Shown: positions 44,277 to 53,411, numbered from the stretch's first letter. The stretch: 64,000 nt of DNA from Pseudobutyrivibrio ruminis DSM 9787 (GCF_900218035.1 NZ_OBMR01000007.1:1-64000), one strand, 5' to 3'. Numbers and translations: made by a program. Notes: generated from the letters alone by a model not told the origin.

Positions 44277-45380
44277 TTATTGTTCGTAAATACTGTCAAA
44301 GTTTGCTCCATCTGCAAAATGAGTTGCACGAGCTTCAGCCCAACCGCCAAAGTGATTGATATCTGTAAGTGTGATATTGTCATTAATCCACTTACCATCT
44401 GCTGGAATCTCTGTAATAGTGTTTGAATCAGTTGATGTTACATACTTGTCATAAATTGACTTTGTGCTTGGACGATAGAAATTCTGAGCTTCAATCTCCT
44501 GAGCTTCGTCAGAATATAAGTAGCTTAAGTACTCTGTTGCAACATCTGTTGTGCCATGCTTCTCTGCAACTTCATCTACTACAGCAACTGTTGGCTGGCA
44601 AAGAATTGAAACTGAAGGAACTACGATTTCATACTCTCCTGGATATTCCTGAAGTGAAAGGAAGGCTTCATTTTCCCAAGCAATAAGAACGTCACCCTGT
44701 TTGTTTTCAACGAATGATGTTGTTGCACCTCTTGCACCAGAATCAAGTACTACTACATTGCTATAAAGCTGTCTGATTGACTCAAGGATTTCATCATCGC
44801 TCTGTCCTTGCTGCTCAAAGAAGTACCATGCTGCAAGATAGTTCCACATTGCACCACCTGATGTTTTAGGATTTGGTGTAATAACTCCTACATCCTCTCT
44901 AATCAAATCATCCCAATCAACAATGTTCTTTGGATTTCCAGAACGTACAAGAAATACAATTGTTGATGTGTATGGTGAGCTATCTACATCAAATTCTGAT
45001 GTAAAGCCATCATCAATAAGTCCTGCGTCAGCAACTACCTGAACATCTCCTTCAAGTGCAAGTGTAACAACATCTGCCTCAAGACCATTTGCAACTTCAA
45101 GAGCCTGCTTACCAGAACCACCATGGGACTGAGTAACCTCAACTGTCTGTCCAAACTCTTCTTGATAGTGCTTTGCAAACAACTCATTGTATGCAGCGTA
45201 TAACTCCCTTGTTGGATCGTAAGAAACATTTGTAAGCTCGATTGTCTCTCCTGCGCTTGCTGCATTTATCTCAACAGATCCCTCTTCCAAGGATGAGTTA
45301 TCTGCACTACCGCCACAACCAATTAAAGACGCTCCAAGTGCTGCTACAACAACTAGTGATAATAATTGATTCTTTTTCAT
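44277..45380 (-). CDS. sbp: sulfate-binding lipoprotein
   Basis: The 367-aa protein has a lipoprotein signal (LGASLIGC) and the Sbp fold: LTNVSYDPTRELYAAYNELF, TQSHGGSGKQA, TPNPKTSGGAMWNYLAAW. These match the anion-binding Ser/Gly loops of sulfate and thiosulfate binding proteins. It heads the sulfate operon (sbp-cysTWA-aprA-aprB-cysD-cysN-37 aa) under a sulfur-box promoter. Confidence 0.95.
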   Translation of the reverse strand: MKKNQLLSLVVVAALGASLIGCGGSADNSSLEEGSVEINAASAGETIELTNVSYDPTRELYAAYNELFAKHYQEEFGQTVEVTQSHGGSGKQALEVANGLEADVVTLALEGDVQVVADAGLIDDGFTSEFDVDSSPYTSTIVFLVRSGNPKNIVDWDDLIREDVGVITPNPKTSGGAMWNYLAAWYFFEQQGQSDDEILESIRQLYSNVVVLDSGARGATTSFVENKQGDVLIAWENEAFLSLQEYPGEYEIVVPSVSILCQPTVAVVDEVAEKHGTTDVATEYLSYLYSDEAQEIEAQNFYRPSTKSIYDKYVTSTDSNTITEIPADGKWINDNITLTDINHFGGWAEARATHFADGANFDSIYEQ

Positions 45381-45412
45381 AGTTTTCCTCCTCTTTGTCT
45401 TTTAACTATTAA

Positions 45413-45459
45413 ACTACTAGGTTGATAGGATATTAGCAGAACAGGTAGGTAATATTCAA
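45413..45459 (-). promoter_or_regulatory. sulfate operon promoter with sulfur-box
   Basis: On the minus strand: TTGAAT (45459-45454), 18-base spacer, TAATAT (45435-45430), then CCTATCAACCTAGTAGT (45429-45413). Confidence 0.82.
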
Positions 45460-45485
45460 TACAAAACTCCCATTTGAGTATTAAC

Positions 45486-45534
45486 AAAAAACTATGGCTG
45501 GTTATAGATAATTACTATAACCAGCCATAGTTTT
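45486..45534 (-). terminator. terminator of the hemABL operon
   Basis: A stem of about 20 bp (AACTATGGCTGGTTATAG with its complement) and a short loop are followed by TTTTTTG on the minus strand, 39 bases after the hemL stop. Confidence 0.9.
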
Positions 45535-45572
45535 ATATTTCTTATTCAATTATTATTATTACTAAAAGTCTC

Positions 45573-46838
45573 TTAATTCTTTGAGATACTATTATTTATA
45601 GCATTAATAGTCTTTTCCAAATCCTCTGAAGTATGAGCATCTGAAATAAACATTGCTTCAAATTGGCTTGGTGCTACATATATTCCATTTGATAGCATAT
45701 TTCTAAAATACTTTGCAAATTTATCTGTATCACATTTCAAAACATCATCATAGCTACTTACCTCTCCAGTGGTGAAAAATGGAGAAAGTAAAGAGCCTAC
45801 TCTGTTTACTGGAACACCATTGTTTTTATAAGCATCCTCAAGCTTCTTTGCATAATCGTCTATACGTTTATAAATGTCCTTGTCTGCCTTTAATGCCTTG
45901 AGCTGCTCAATGCCTGCTGTAACAGCAATAGGATTGCCAGATAAAGTTCCAGCCTGATATACACTTCCAACTGGAGCAACCACATCCATTATTTCCTTTA
46001 TACCTACATAGGCAGCCAGTGGCATTCCACCACCTACAATTTTGCCAAAGGTAATCATATCCGGCTCAATACCGAAGTACTCTGAGGCTCCGCCATAAGA
46101 CAGTCTAAAACCAGTGATAACTTCATCAAATATAAGCAAAGCATCATTGACTTTTGTAATATCACGTAAAAACTCAAGGAACCCTTCCTTTGGAGGTACA
46201 ACACCCATATTGGCACTAACAGGCTCCACTATGACTGCTGCAATCTCCCCTTTATTGGCATTGAATAAGGCTTCCACTGAATCCTTATCATTGTAATCAG
46301 CTAAAAGAGTTGTTGCTGTGTAGCCCTTTGGAACGCCTGCTGAATCTGGATTTGATTCTGTAAGAAGACCAGAGCCTGCTGTTACTAAAAGGCCATCGCT
46401 ATGACCATGATAGTTACCTCTAAATTTGATTATTTTATCTTTACCTGTGTAGCCTCTTGCCACTCTAATGGCACTCATTACTGCTTCAGTACCGGAATTT
46501 ACAAGACGAACCTTGTCCATAAATGGAACAGCTTCAAGAATAAGCTTTGCCAATACTGTTTCATTTTCAGTTGGCGCTCCATAAGAAAGGCCATTATCGC
46601 AAGCCTTCTTTACTGCCTCAATGACCGGTGCATATGCATGACCTAAAATCATTGGTCCCCAGGAGCATACATAATCTACGTATTCATTTCCATCTACATC
46701 AAATATATGACTTCCCTTTGCATTTCGAATAAAAAGGGGATCTCTGTTTACTGCTCTGAACGCTCTTACTGGTGAATTGACTCCGCCAGGTATTACCTCC
46801 CTGGCATCATTAAATAATCCTTCTGATTTTGTGCTCAT
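45573..46838 (-). CDS. hemL: glutamate-1-semialdehyde 2,1-aminomutase
   Basis: HemL turns glutamate-1-semialdehyde into 5-aminolevulinate using PLP. The 421-aa protein starts EGLFNDAREVIPGGVNSPVRAF, has NSGTEAVMSAIRVARGYTG and the PLP lysine in TFGKIVGGGMP, and YQAGTLSGNP. It lies 2 bases behind hemB, last in the operon. Confidence 0.96.
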   Translation of the reverse strand: MSTKSEGLFNDAREVIPGGVNSPVRAFRAVNRDPLFIRNAKGSHIFDVDGNEYVDYVCSWGPMILGHAYAPVIEAVKKACDNGLSYGAPTENETVLAKLILEAVPFMDKVRLVNSGTEAVMSAIRVARGYTGKDKIIKFRGNYHGHSDGLLVTAGSGLLTESNPDSAGVPKGYTATTLLADYNDKDSVEALFNANKGEIAAVIVEPVSANMGVVPPKEGFLEFLRDITKVNDALLIFDEVITGFRLSYGGASEYFGIEPDMITFGKIVGGGMPLAAYVGIKEIMDVVAPVGSVYQAGTLSGNPIAVTAGIEQLKALKADKDIYKRIDDYAKKLEDAYKNNGVPVNRVGSLLSPFFTTGEVSSYDDVLKCDTDKFAKYFRNMLSNGIYVAPSQFEAMFISDAHTSEDLEKTINAINNSISKN

Positions 46839-46840
46839 GA

Positions 46841-47812
46841 TTATGCGTCCTCTTCTTCTAAAAACTTAGCAACATCCAGTGCGTGATATGTGATAATTCT
46901 ATCTGCTCCTGCTCTTTTCATGGCAATCATGTTTTCAAGAACAATCCTCTTTTCATCAATCCAACCATTTGCTGCAGCTGCTTTTACCATTGAGTATTCG
47001 CCGCTGACGTTGTAGGTGATAAATGGAACATCAAAGCACTCTCGTGCTTCCTTCATGATATCCAGGTAAGCCAAGGCAGGCTTTACGATAATCATATCTG
47101 CCCCTTCTTCTAAATCATCCTCTATTTCACGCATAGCCTCTCTGCCATTGGCAGGGTCCATCTGATATGATTTTCTATCTCCAAAATGTGGTGCTGATCC
47201 TGCAGCATCTCTAAATGGTCCATAGTATCCTGATGCAAACTTTGCACTATAGCTAAGAATCGGTGTATCGATAAAGCCTTCTTCATCAAGGGCCTCTCTA
47301 ATAGCAGCGACCCTGCCATCCATCATGTCTGATGGGGCCACAATATCTGCTCCTGCTTTTGCCATAGAAACAGCCATTTTTGAAAGTAAAGGTAAAGTCT
47401 CGTCGTTTAAAATATGACCTTCACATACTAATCCACAGTGACCATGGGAAGTGTATTCACAAAGGCAAACATCCGCAATTACGATAATTGAAGGATATTT
47501 ATCTTTGATATGTCTGATGCATCTTTGTGTGATGCCATTATCATCATATGCACCTGAACCTTTTTCATCCTTGTGCTCTGGAATTCCGAACAATAAAACT
47601 GCTGGTATTTTTGCAGCCTTTACTCTGTCCAATTCCTCATCAATTCTATCCAAAGAGTACTGATAAATGCCTGGCATTGAAGGAACCTCATTTTTAATAT
47701 TATCTCCTTCTATTACAAACATTGGATATATTAAATCCTTCACACTTACTTCGTGCTCCCTAACGAAGCTTCTCATTTCTTTTGTCTGTCTTAATCTTCT
47801 AAATCGTCTCAT
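46841..47812 (-). CDS. hemB: delta-aminolevulinic acid dehydratase
   Basis: HemB joins two aminolevulinates to porphobilinogen. The 323-aa length is normal; the metal-binding cysteines appear in IADVCLCEYTSHGHCG, and the catalytic lysines in LSYSAKFASGYYGPFR and MIIVKPALAYLD. It overlaps the end of hemA by 14 bases, so translation is coupled. Confidence 0.96.
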   Translation of the reverse strand: MRRFRRLRQTKEMRSFVREHEVSVKDLIYPMFVIEGDNIKNEVPSMPGIYQYSLDRIDEELDRVKAAKIPAVLLFGIPEHKDEKGSGAYDDNGITQRCIRHIKDKYPSIIVIADVCLCEYTSHGHCGLVCEGHILNDETLPLLSKMAVSMAKAGADIVAPSDMMDGRVAAIREALDEEGFIDTPILSYSAKFASGYYGPFRDAAGSAPHFGDRKSYQMDPANGREAMREIEDDLEEGADMIIVKPALAYLDIMKEARECFDVPFITYNVSGEYSMVKAAAANGWIDEKRIVLENMIAMKRAGADRIITYHALDVAKFLEEEDA

Positions 47813-48923
47813 TTTCCACTTCCTGCATCTTATTTAAAACATTTATAAAACTCTCAAATTCCTCTGATGTAGCCAAGTCCTTAAACTTGTATACAAAGTG
47901 CTCAAAGTCTTCTTTGCGAGATTTTTTCATATCTTCAAAGGCTTCTCTATTATCATGGAATGTAAGCTCCTTTATTAAGGAATCCATTTCATCCTCGATA
48001 ATAGATTCTCCACTTTCCTTTTCCTTGGATTTGAGTTTATTATTTTCTTTTGCAATAGCTGTAAAATCATCTATGGTAATAAGCTTAGTACCTTTGATAT
48101 TTACAATATCTTCATCCATATCCCTAGGAACTGCTAAATCTACAAACAAGCGCTCCTTATCATCAAGCTGAATATTTTTTAGCTGACCATAAGTAATTGT
48201 GTAATGTGGGCCTCTTGTTGCAGAAACAATTACATCCATATCCTTAATGTAATCATACCTGTCACTGTAAGGAATAGACATTGCATTTGGATTGCTAATA
48301 TGATGAATATGTTTTGTAGCATAAATCTGGCAATCGCCGTAAGATAAAAGATTAAGCATTACTTTATTACCAGTGTCCCCTGTTGCCCCCATAATCATTA
48401 CTTTTTTCATACCTGGCTTGTAGTGATGAATCTTGGTAGCTGCCAGAGATGCTATAGATACTGATGTCTTAGATAGTCTAGTTTTTGTCTTTATCTTTTT
48501 GGCACATTTAATAGCTGCTTGAAAAATGGTGTTTAATTGATAATCCGTATATCCGTTATCCTTAGAATATTTATAAGCAGTTTTTATTTGACGTAAGATT
48601 TCATCTTCTCCAAGAACCATAGAATCGAAACCTGCAGCTACATGAAACAAGTGTGATACCGCACCATTTCCATCAAAAAATAATAGCTGCTCTTTCAATT
48701 CATCAATATCTACGCCAGCCATTTCTGCTAGGACCGCTATAACCTTCGATGCTTTTCCCACCCCATATACTTCGCAACGATTACAGGTGCTTAAGTAAAT
48801 GCACTCTTCAAATCCTATCTCTTTTAATTTTTTTAAAAAGACTAGCTTTTTTTCCTCATCAAAGGAAAGCTTTTCACGAAACTGAGCATTAGCTTTCTTA
48901 TGATTTAGTGAAACTACAAACAT
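47799..48923 (-). CDS. hemA: glutamyl-tRNA reductase
   Basis: HemA reduces glutamyl-tRNA to glutamate-1-semialdehyde, the first step of tetrapyrrole synthesis. The 374-aa protein is divergent and short (usual 400-430) but keeps the catalytic Cys in YLSTCNRCEVYG, FHVAAGFDSMVLGEDEIL and a nucleotide-binding MIMGATGDTG that replaces the common GxGxxG form. The ATG at 48923 has GAGGG upstream. It leads hemA-hemB-hemL, controlled by a sulfur-box over the -35. With hemC and cobA-hemD in the metY operon, this suggests tetrapyrroles here are made mainly for siroheme. Confidence 0.92.
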   Translation of the reverse strand: MFVVSLNHKKANAQFREKLSFDEEKKLVFLKKLKEIGFEECIYLSTCNRCEVYGVGKASKVIAVLAEMAGVDIDELKEQLLFFDGNGAVSHLFHVAAGFDSMVLGEDEILRQIKTAYKYSKDNGYTDYQLNTIFQAAIKCAKKIKTKTRLSKTSVSIASLAATKIHHYKPGMKKVMIMGATGDTGNKVMLNLLSYGDCQIYATKHIHHISNPNAMSIPYSDRYDYIKDMDVIVSATRGPHYTITYGQLKNIQLDDKERLFVDLAVPRDMDEDIVNIKGTKLITIDDFTAIAKENNKLKSKEKESGESIIEDEMDSLIKELTFHDNREAFEDMKKSRKEDFEHFVYKFKDLATSEEFESFINVLNKMQEVENETI

Positions 48924-48938
48924 AACATTACCCTCATA

Positions 48939-48974
48939 CAAAAAAGCAAACTCTACCCTAGGATAAAGTTTGCT
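48939..48974 (-). terminator. terminator overlapping the hemA start site
   Basis: AGCAAACTTTATCC pairs with GGGTAGAGTTTGCT (48945-48974, with G-U pairs), followed by TTTTTT on the minus strand. The hemA promoter would start RNA at about 48971, inside the stem. Only readthrough RNA from the transporter operon upstream could fold it. Confidence 0.75.
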
Positions 48975-48977
48975 TTT

Positions 48978-49010
48978 ACTATAATTATAATTGCCTATCT
49001 GGTCAATAGG
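48978..49010 (-). promoter_or_regulatory. hemA promoter with sulfur-box over the -35
   Basis: On the minus strand TTGACC (49006-49001), 17-base spacer, TATAGT (48983-48978). The 17-mer CCTATTGACCAGATAGG (49010-48994) contains the -35 itself. Confidence 0.72.
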
Positions 49011-49018
49011 ACTTTTAT

Positions 49019-49786
49019 CTATCTTACCCCAAATCTGTAAAGAAACTTCTTACCTAAAAATCTTAGTAATTTATCAGCAAGAAATCCAATCAAACCCAGT
49101 GTGAAAATGCCTGCAAATATCCAATCTGTTCTATAATAAAGTCTTGATGTATATATCAAATATCCTAGTCCCTCTGATGCAGCAAGCATTTCCGCTGCTA
49201 CAATACAGATAATAGCACCACTAAGTCCAAGTCTTGCGCCAGTGAAAATGTTAGGAACTGCTGATGGCACTACGACAGTAAAAAATGTTCTTCTTTTACT
49301 TGCTCCCATGGATTCAGCTGCTTCTACCAATGAATAATCCACACTTCTTACTCCTGCTATCGTATTAACCATAACAGGGAATATTACTGCATAGAAAATC
49401 AATGCAACCTTTGATGTTTCACCTACTCCAAACCATAGAAGGAAAAGTGTAATAAAACCTATGGCTGGAACAAATCTGAAGAAATTTAAAAATGGTTCAA
49501 ATACGTAGCTGATTACTTTAAAATTTCCAACGCACAAGCCAACTGGAATAGCAAATAAAAGTCCTAAACTCCATCCTTTTAATACTCTTCCCATACTAAC
49601 AACAATATCTGTCCACAAGGTGCCACTTGTTATAAGAGTCTTTGCACCATCCAATGTAACAAGCGGGTTTGGAAGAAAATCATCTGTATAAAATAGCGCA
49701 CCTACACCCCAAATAAATAAGAGGAGTACCCATGTAATTAATCCACTTTTCAGTATTCTGTTTATTATGCTATTACTTTTTTCCAT
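49019..49786 (-). CDS. sulfonate/taurine-type ABC permease (first set)
   Basis: The 255-aa protein is an SsuC/TauC-like permease with six membrane segments, [21 protein letters not shown] and the EAA loop VEAAESMGASKRRTFFTVVVP. It ends the arylsulfotransferase operon. It is clearly paralogous to the permease at 56277-57038 in the nitrogenase-like operon. Confidence 0.92.
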   Translation of the reverse strand: MEKSNSIINRILKSGLITWVLLLFIWGVGALFYTDDFLPNPLVTLDGAKTLITSGTLWTDIVVSMGRVLKGWSLGLLFAIPVGLCVGNFKVISYVFEPFLNFFRFVPAIGFITLFLLWFGVGETSKVALIFYAVIFPVMVNTIAGVRSVDYSLVEAAESMGASKRRTFFTVVVPSAVPNIFTGARLGLSGAIICIVAAEMLAASEGLGYLIYTSRLYYRTDWIFAGIFTLGLIGFLADKLLRFLGKKFLYRFGVR

Positions 49787-49795
49787 GATATCCTC

Positions 49796-50866
49796 CTAAA
49801 TATAGTACATCTCTGGATTGTCCTTAAGTATGTCGTTGATTAACGTATATGCGTTATCATCATCAAAGGCATATAGTCTTGTAACCTTGAAATATACCTC
49901 ATCACCTTTTTTCACAGTGAAATCTTCTATTTGATGGGATGCTTTGATTTCTAAATTATCATAGGCAATTGTAAGTTCAACATTGCTTCCTCTAAATGCC
50001 GTATCTACAACTTTCCCCTTCATATTTGCTGTGGATTTTTCTGTATTGTTATCAAGTGGTAGGACTTGAACAAACTCTGGTCGAATGGCAGCTTTAGGCG
50101 CATTATCCCGTTTTGTAAACCCATTAAGTTTTTCATATTCATAGTTTTCCAGAATAACAGATTCACCTATAAATTGCGCCACGAAAGCTGTCTTCGGATT
50201 TCTATATATATCCACTGGGGTTCCAATCTGCTCAACCTTTCCTTGGTTGGTAATGATAAGCTCGTCAGCAACCTCCACAGCCTCATCCTGGTCATGGGTT
50301 ACAAAAATACTGGTTATTCCAAGCTTATCAATTGTATCCTTCAGCCACCTTCTAAGTTCTTTTCTGACCTTCGCATCAATGGCAGCAAATGGCTCATCTA
50401 ATAGCAATACCTGTGGCTCTGTGGCCAACGCTCTGGCAAAAGCTACTCGTTGTCTTTGTCCTCCAGATAATTGATCCGGATATCTTTTACCAAGCCCTTC
50501 AAGGCCAACTAGTTTAAGCAATTCATCTACTTTATTGCTTATTTCTTCTTTACTATTTTTTCGTACTTTCATGCCATAGGCTATATTATCGAAAACAGTA
50601 AGATAAGGAAACAGTGCATAGCTTTGAAACACAAATCCAATACCTCTGTCCTGAACTGAAATTCCATTAACTAGCTTTCCATCGATGTATATATCTCCAT
50701 CATCCTGATGTTCAAGACCTGCAATCATTCGCAAGATTGTTGTTTTACCACTACCACTAGGTCCTAGCAATGCTATTAGCTTGCCTTTTTCGATTTCGAA
50801 GCTTACATTATCTGATGCTTTATAATTACCAAATGTTTTATTTACATTATCAAGTTTAATATACAT
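49796..50866 (-). CDS. ABC ATPase, CysA-like
   Basis: The 356-aa ATPase has GPSGSGKTT, LSGGQRQRVAFARAL and VLLLDEPFAAID, then a TOBE-like C-terminal domain (KAAIRPEFVQVL). It resembles the CysA at 41470-42531 closely, although its permease partner is TauC/SsuC-like. TauB/SsuB ATPases normally lack this C-terminal domain, so this importer pairs parts from two subfamilies. Confidence 0.92.
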   Translation of the reverse strand: MYIKLDNVNKTFGNYKASDNVSFEIEKGKLIALLGPSGSGKTTILRMIAGLEHQDDGDIYIDGKLVNGISVQDRGIGFVFQSYALFPYLTVFDNIAYGMKVRKNSKEEISNKVDELLKLVGLEGLGKRYPDQLSGGQRQRVAFARALATEPQVLLLDEPFAAIDAKVRKELRRWLKDTIDKLGITSIFVTHDQDEAVEVADELIITNQGKVEQIGTPVDIYRNPKTAFVAQFIGESVILENYEYEKLNGFTKRDNAPKAAIRPEFVQVLPLDNNTEKSTANMKGKVVDTAFRGSNVELTIAYDNLEIKASHQIEDFTVKKGDEVYFKVTRLYAFDDDNAYTLINDILKDNPEMYYI

Positions 50867-50888
50867 AGCCTATGTCATCCTTCTCGAT

Positions 50889-51905
50889 TTATTTAACAGT
50901 TACTGAATATGGATATACTACTTCAAGTGCAGATAAATCTGTATAGTCTAAAATGTTGTAATCCTCAAATCTTCCGCCTTCTACTGCCCAATCCTTGATT
51001 CCATTAAGATGTTCAAGGGTTTCTTCTGTGAAATCAGTAACCAGTTTTGTAGCTTCTAAATCAGAAAGGAACTGTTCTTTGCTTTCTCCAGTAACAGCTT
51101 CGAAATCCTCTGCTGCCTTATCTGGATTAGCTGTAATCCACTCTGCAATTTCTTCCTGAGCCTCAATCCATTTCTTTGCAACCTCTGGATTTGCTTCTAA
51201 ATAATCAGATGTAGAAATATAATATGCATCTGTGTATAAACCTAAATCATCAAGTGTAAGGATTGTACTAAAGCCAGCTTCTTCAAGCTTTGTTCCATTT
51301 GTTCCTGATGCCCACTGAGCTTTGACTTCTCCTGTTGACTGAAGAGCAACTGCTGATGCACCACTATCGACCTCCACAACGTTTTGCTGGTCTTCTGGAA
51401 TATTTGCATACTCATATGTTTTAGCAAGCCAATAATCCCAAACTGTTCCAGGCTGAGTTGCAAAAGGCTGGCCAGCCAAATCCTCAACAGATTTAATATC
51501 ATCACTTACATATAATCCGCCATTACTAGAGCCCTCAGATGTGCTGAGTCTATCTACAATAACAAGATTTGTATCATCCTTTGTGTTACCGATTCTATTT
51601 ACTGCAGCGTAGTCAGCAAGATTTCCAAAATCAGCTTGTCCTGTTACTACAGCATCCACAGTATTAATACCTGCTGCAAATTCAGATATTTCAACTTTTA
51701 TACCATGCTTCTCAAATATACCTTCTTTATCACCTATTACTGCATACCAATGAGATGAGCCATTTGTCATAATAGCTACACGCACTGTTGTAAGCTCAGA
51801 ATTATCATCGTTTGTTTTTGCAGAAGCTGATGAGCCCGATGCGCCGCATGCAACTGTTTGAAGTCCTAATGCCGCTACAACTAATAATGTAAATATCTTT
51901 TTCAT
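50889..51905 (-). CDS. sulfonate/sulfate-ester-type binding lipoprotein
   Basis: The 338-aa protein has a lipobox (LQTVACGAS) and an SsuA/TauA-like fold: VRVAIMTNGSSHWYAVIGDKEGIFEKHGI, DAVVTGQADFGNLADYAAVN. It should bind an organic sulfur compound outside the cell. It lies 12 bases behind the arylsulfotransferase-family gene. Confidence 0.9.
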   Translation of the reverse strand: MKKIFTLLVVAALGLQTVACGASGSSASAKTNDDNSELTTVRVAIMTNGSSHWYAVIGDKEGIFEKHGIKVEISEFAAGINTVDAVVTGQADFGNLADYAAVNRIGNTKDDTNLVIVDRLSTSEGSSNGGLYVSDDIKSVEDLAGQPFATQPGTVWDYWLAKTYEYANIPEDQQNVVEVDSGASAVALQSTGEVKAQWASGTNGTKLEEAGFSTILTLDDLGLYTDAYYISTSDYLEANPEVAKKWIEAQEEIAEWITANPDKAAEDFEAVTGESKEQFLSDLEATKLVTDFTEETLEHLNGIKDWAVEGGRFEDYNILDYTDLSALEVVYPYSVTVK

Positions 51906-51917
51906 AATAAAATCCTC

Positions 51918-53411
51918 CTAGTTAATGTTCTCTAAATCACTTTTCTTTACTGATGCCACGCAGAAGTTAATATCCTCATCCTCATCATCCTTATCCTCAA
52001 AGGTTCTTGGATTGTGATTTGGATCTATTCCCTCTACTACTGTTGTTTTGCCCTTGTCTTTTCCAATAGGTGAGCCTGGTACTCTAAAGGTTTCAACATC
52101 TATTGGCTCAATTGACTCTTCATTAGGTACTTCCAACTGTGGTACCCACTCATAAGGAACTCTGTAAGCTCTGTAAATCATATTGTTATAGAAGTTACCA
52201 GCTACATTTGAAAAATATGGATTGATATACTCCCAAACAATTTCATGCTCTGGTGTTACCTCTATCAAGTGTCCATCTGAGCCTTCAGTAATTAACGTAT
52301 TTCCATTAGGTAAACGCTGTGCCGAGCTAATGTATGAGCTGTAAAACTTTGAAGCATCTGTAAATAGTAAGAAACCTGCCTCAAGTGGAGTGTACTGCCA
52401 TACAATCTCAAGTGTTACCGGATTAAACTCCAGAACACGGCTGTAATCTCTCAGCGCGTTGTTGTTTCCTGTTGGCGATCCTGGATTTACTGCTCCATAT
52501 CCACCATATCCTCCGTTATCAAATACCAGTAGATTTCCTTCACCAGGAAGTCCCTTTGGAATCATATGAAGATGATGTTGTCCAATGATCCACCCAAGCT
52601 TTCTAGTAGCTTCGCTTTCATTGAAATCAGGACCTAATCTCCATACAAGATTTCCTGTTTTCTTATCTATAATTCCAAGTATATTTGCGTTTCTTGCATC
52701 AAAGATAATGTTGTCTGGGTGGAATCTTTCATCTCCTTCATCGTACCAATGATTTGGCCCGAGAGTAGACATGCTGTTGATATGCATCCAGTCACCACCT
52801 GCTTCACCATGTACAGATGGATTTCTATATAAAACATTTTTTGCAGTCTCATCAAATCCTAATTCATCAAAATGATCTGATGCTCTCCAACTCCAAAGAA
52901 TATTTCCTGCCCAATCTACTTCAATGATTTTGTCATCGATTAGAAGTTTATCTGTAATATCTCTATTTCTAACATTTTCATGTACAAGCAATAACGTATT
53001 TCCGTTATCTACTTTTGGCTCAGCCCCTGGTGCATAGTAACCTACACTTGAGCCCTCACGCTGATAATCATGATGCTGTCTTGCCTGCCATGTCTTTGTA
53101 CGTCCGTCATCACAAATCTCTTCAGTGTGATCAAACTTCCATACGATGTTGCCATCCCAATCTACCTGGATTAAATCCAATTGATCCTGATATGCATACT
53201 TGCTTTTTCTTCTTCCAGAATTGCCAAGTACATATCCCCCTGGAAGGAGCTTGTTTGGGAATCCATCAAGTCCTGCCCATCTCTGTACCTCGTTGCCATT
53301 CATGTCAATAAGAAGAGCTCCTCTAGCAGAAGGAAAAAGAGTATAACCACTCCAGGCCTTCTCATTGTCATACTTTAATGTTCCTGTTGCGAAAATTGTT
53401 GGATAACCCAT
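51918..53411 (-). CDS. arylsulfotransferase-family protein, cytoplasmic
   Basis: The 497-aa protein has the beta-propeller pattern of the ASST family: repeated W-D-G-N-I-V-W blades (VDWDGNIVWKFDH, VDWAGNILWSW, TGNLVWRLG), HINSMSTLGPNHW, GQHHLHMIPKG and RLPNGNTLITEGSDGH. Classical ASST moves sulfate from a phenyl sulfate to another phenol in the periplasm. No signal peptide is present here. It heads an operon with an organosulfur ABC importer and is under a sulfur-box, so it probably takes sulfate groups from imported esters inside the cell. An acidic, Cys-poor C-terminal tail is unexplained. Confidence 0.9.
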   Translation of the reverse strand: MGYPTIFATGTLKYDNEKAWSGYTLFPSARGALLIDMNGNEVQRWAGLDGFPNKLLPGGYVLGNSGRRKSKYAYQDQLDLIQVDWDGNIVWKFDHTEEICDDGRTKTWQARQHHDYQREGSSVGYYAPGAEPKVDNGNTLLLVHENVRNRDITDKLLIDDKIIEVDWAGNILWSWRASDHFDELGFDETAKNVLYRNPSVHGEAGGDWMHINSMSTLGPNHWYDEGDERFHPDNIIFDARNANILGIIDKKTGNLVWRLGPDFNESEATRKLGWIIGQHHLHMIPKGLPGEGNLLVFDNGGYGGYGAVNPGSPTGNNNALRDYSRVLEFNPVTLEIVWQYTPLEAGFLLFTDASKFYSSYISSAQRLPNGNTLITEGSDGHLIEVTPEHEIVWEYINPYFSNVAGNFYNNMIYRAYRVPYEWVPQLEVPNEESIEPIDVETFRVPGSPIGKDKGKTTVVEGIDPNHNPRTFEDKDDEDEDINFCVASVKKSDLENIN

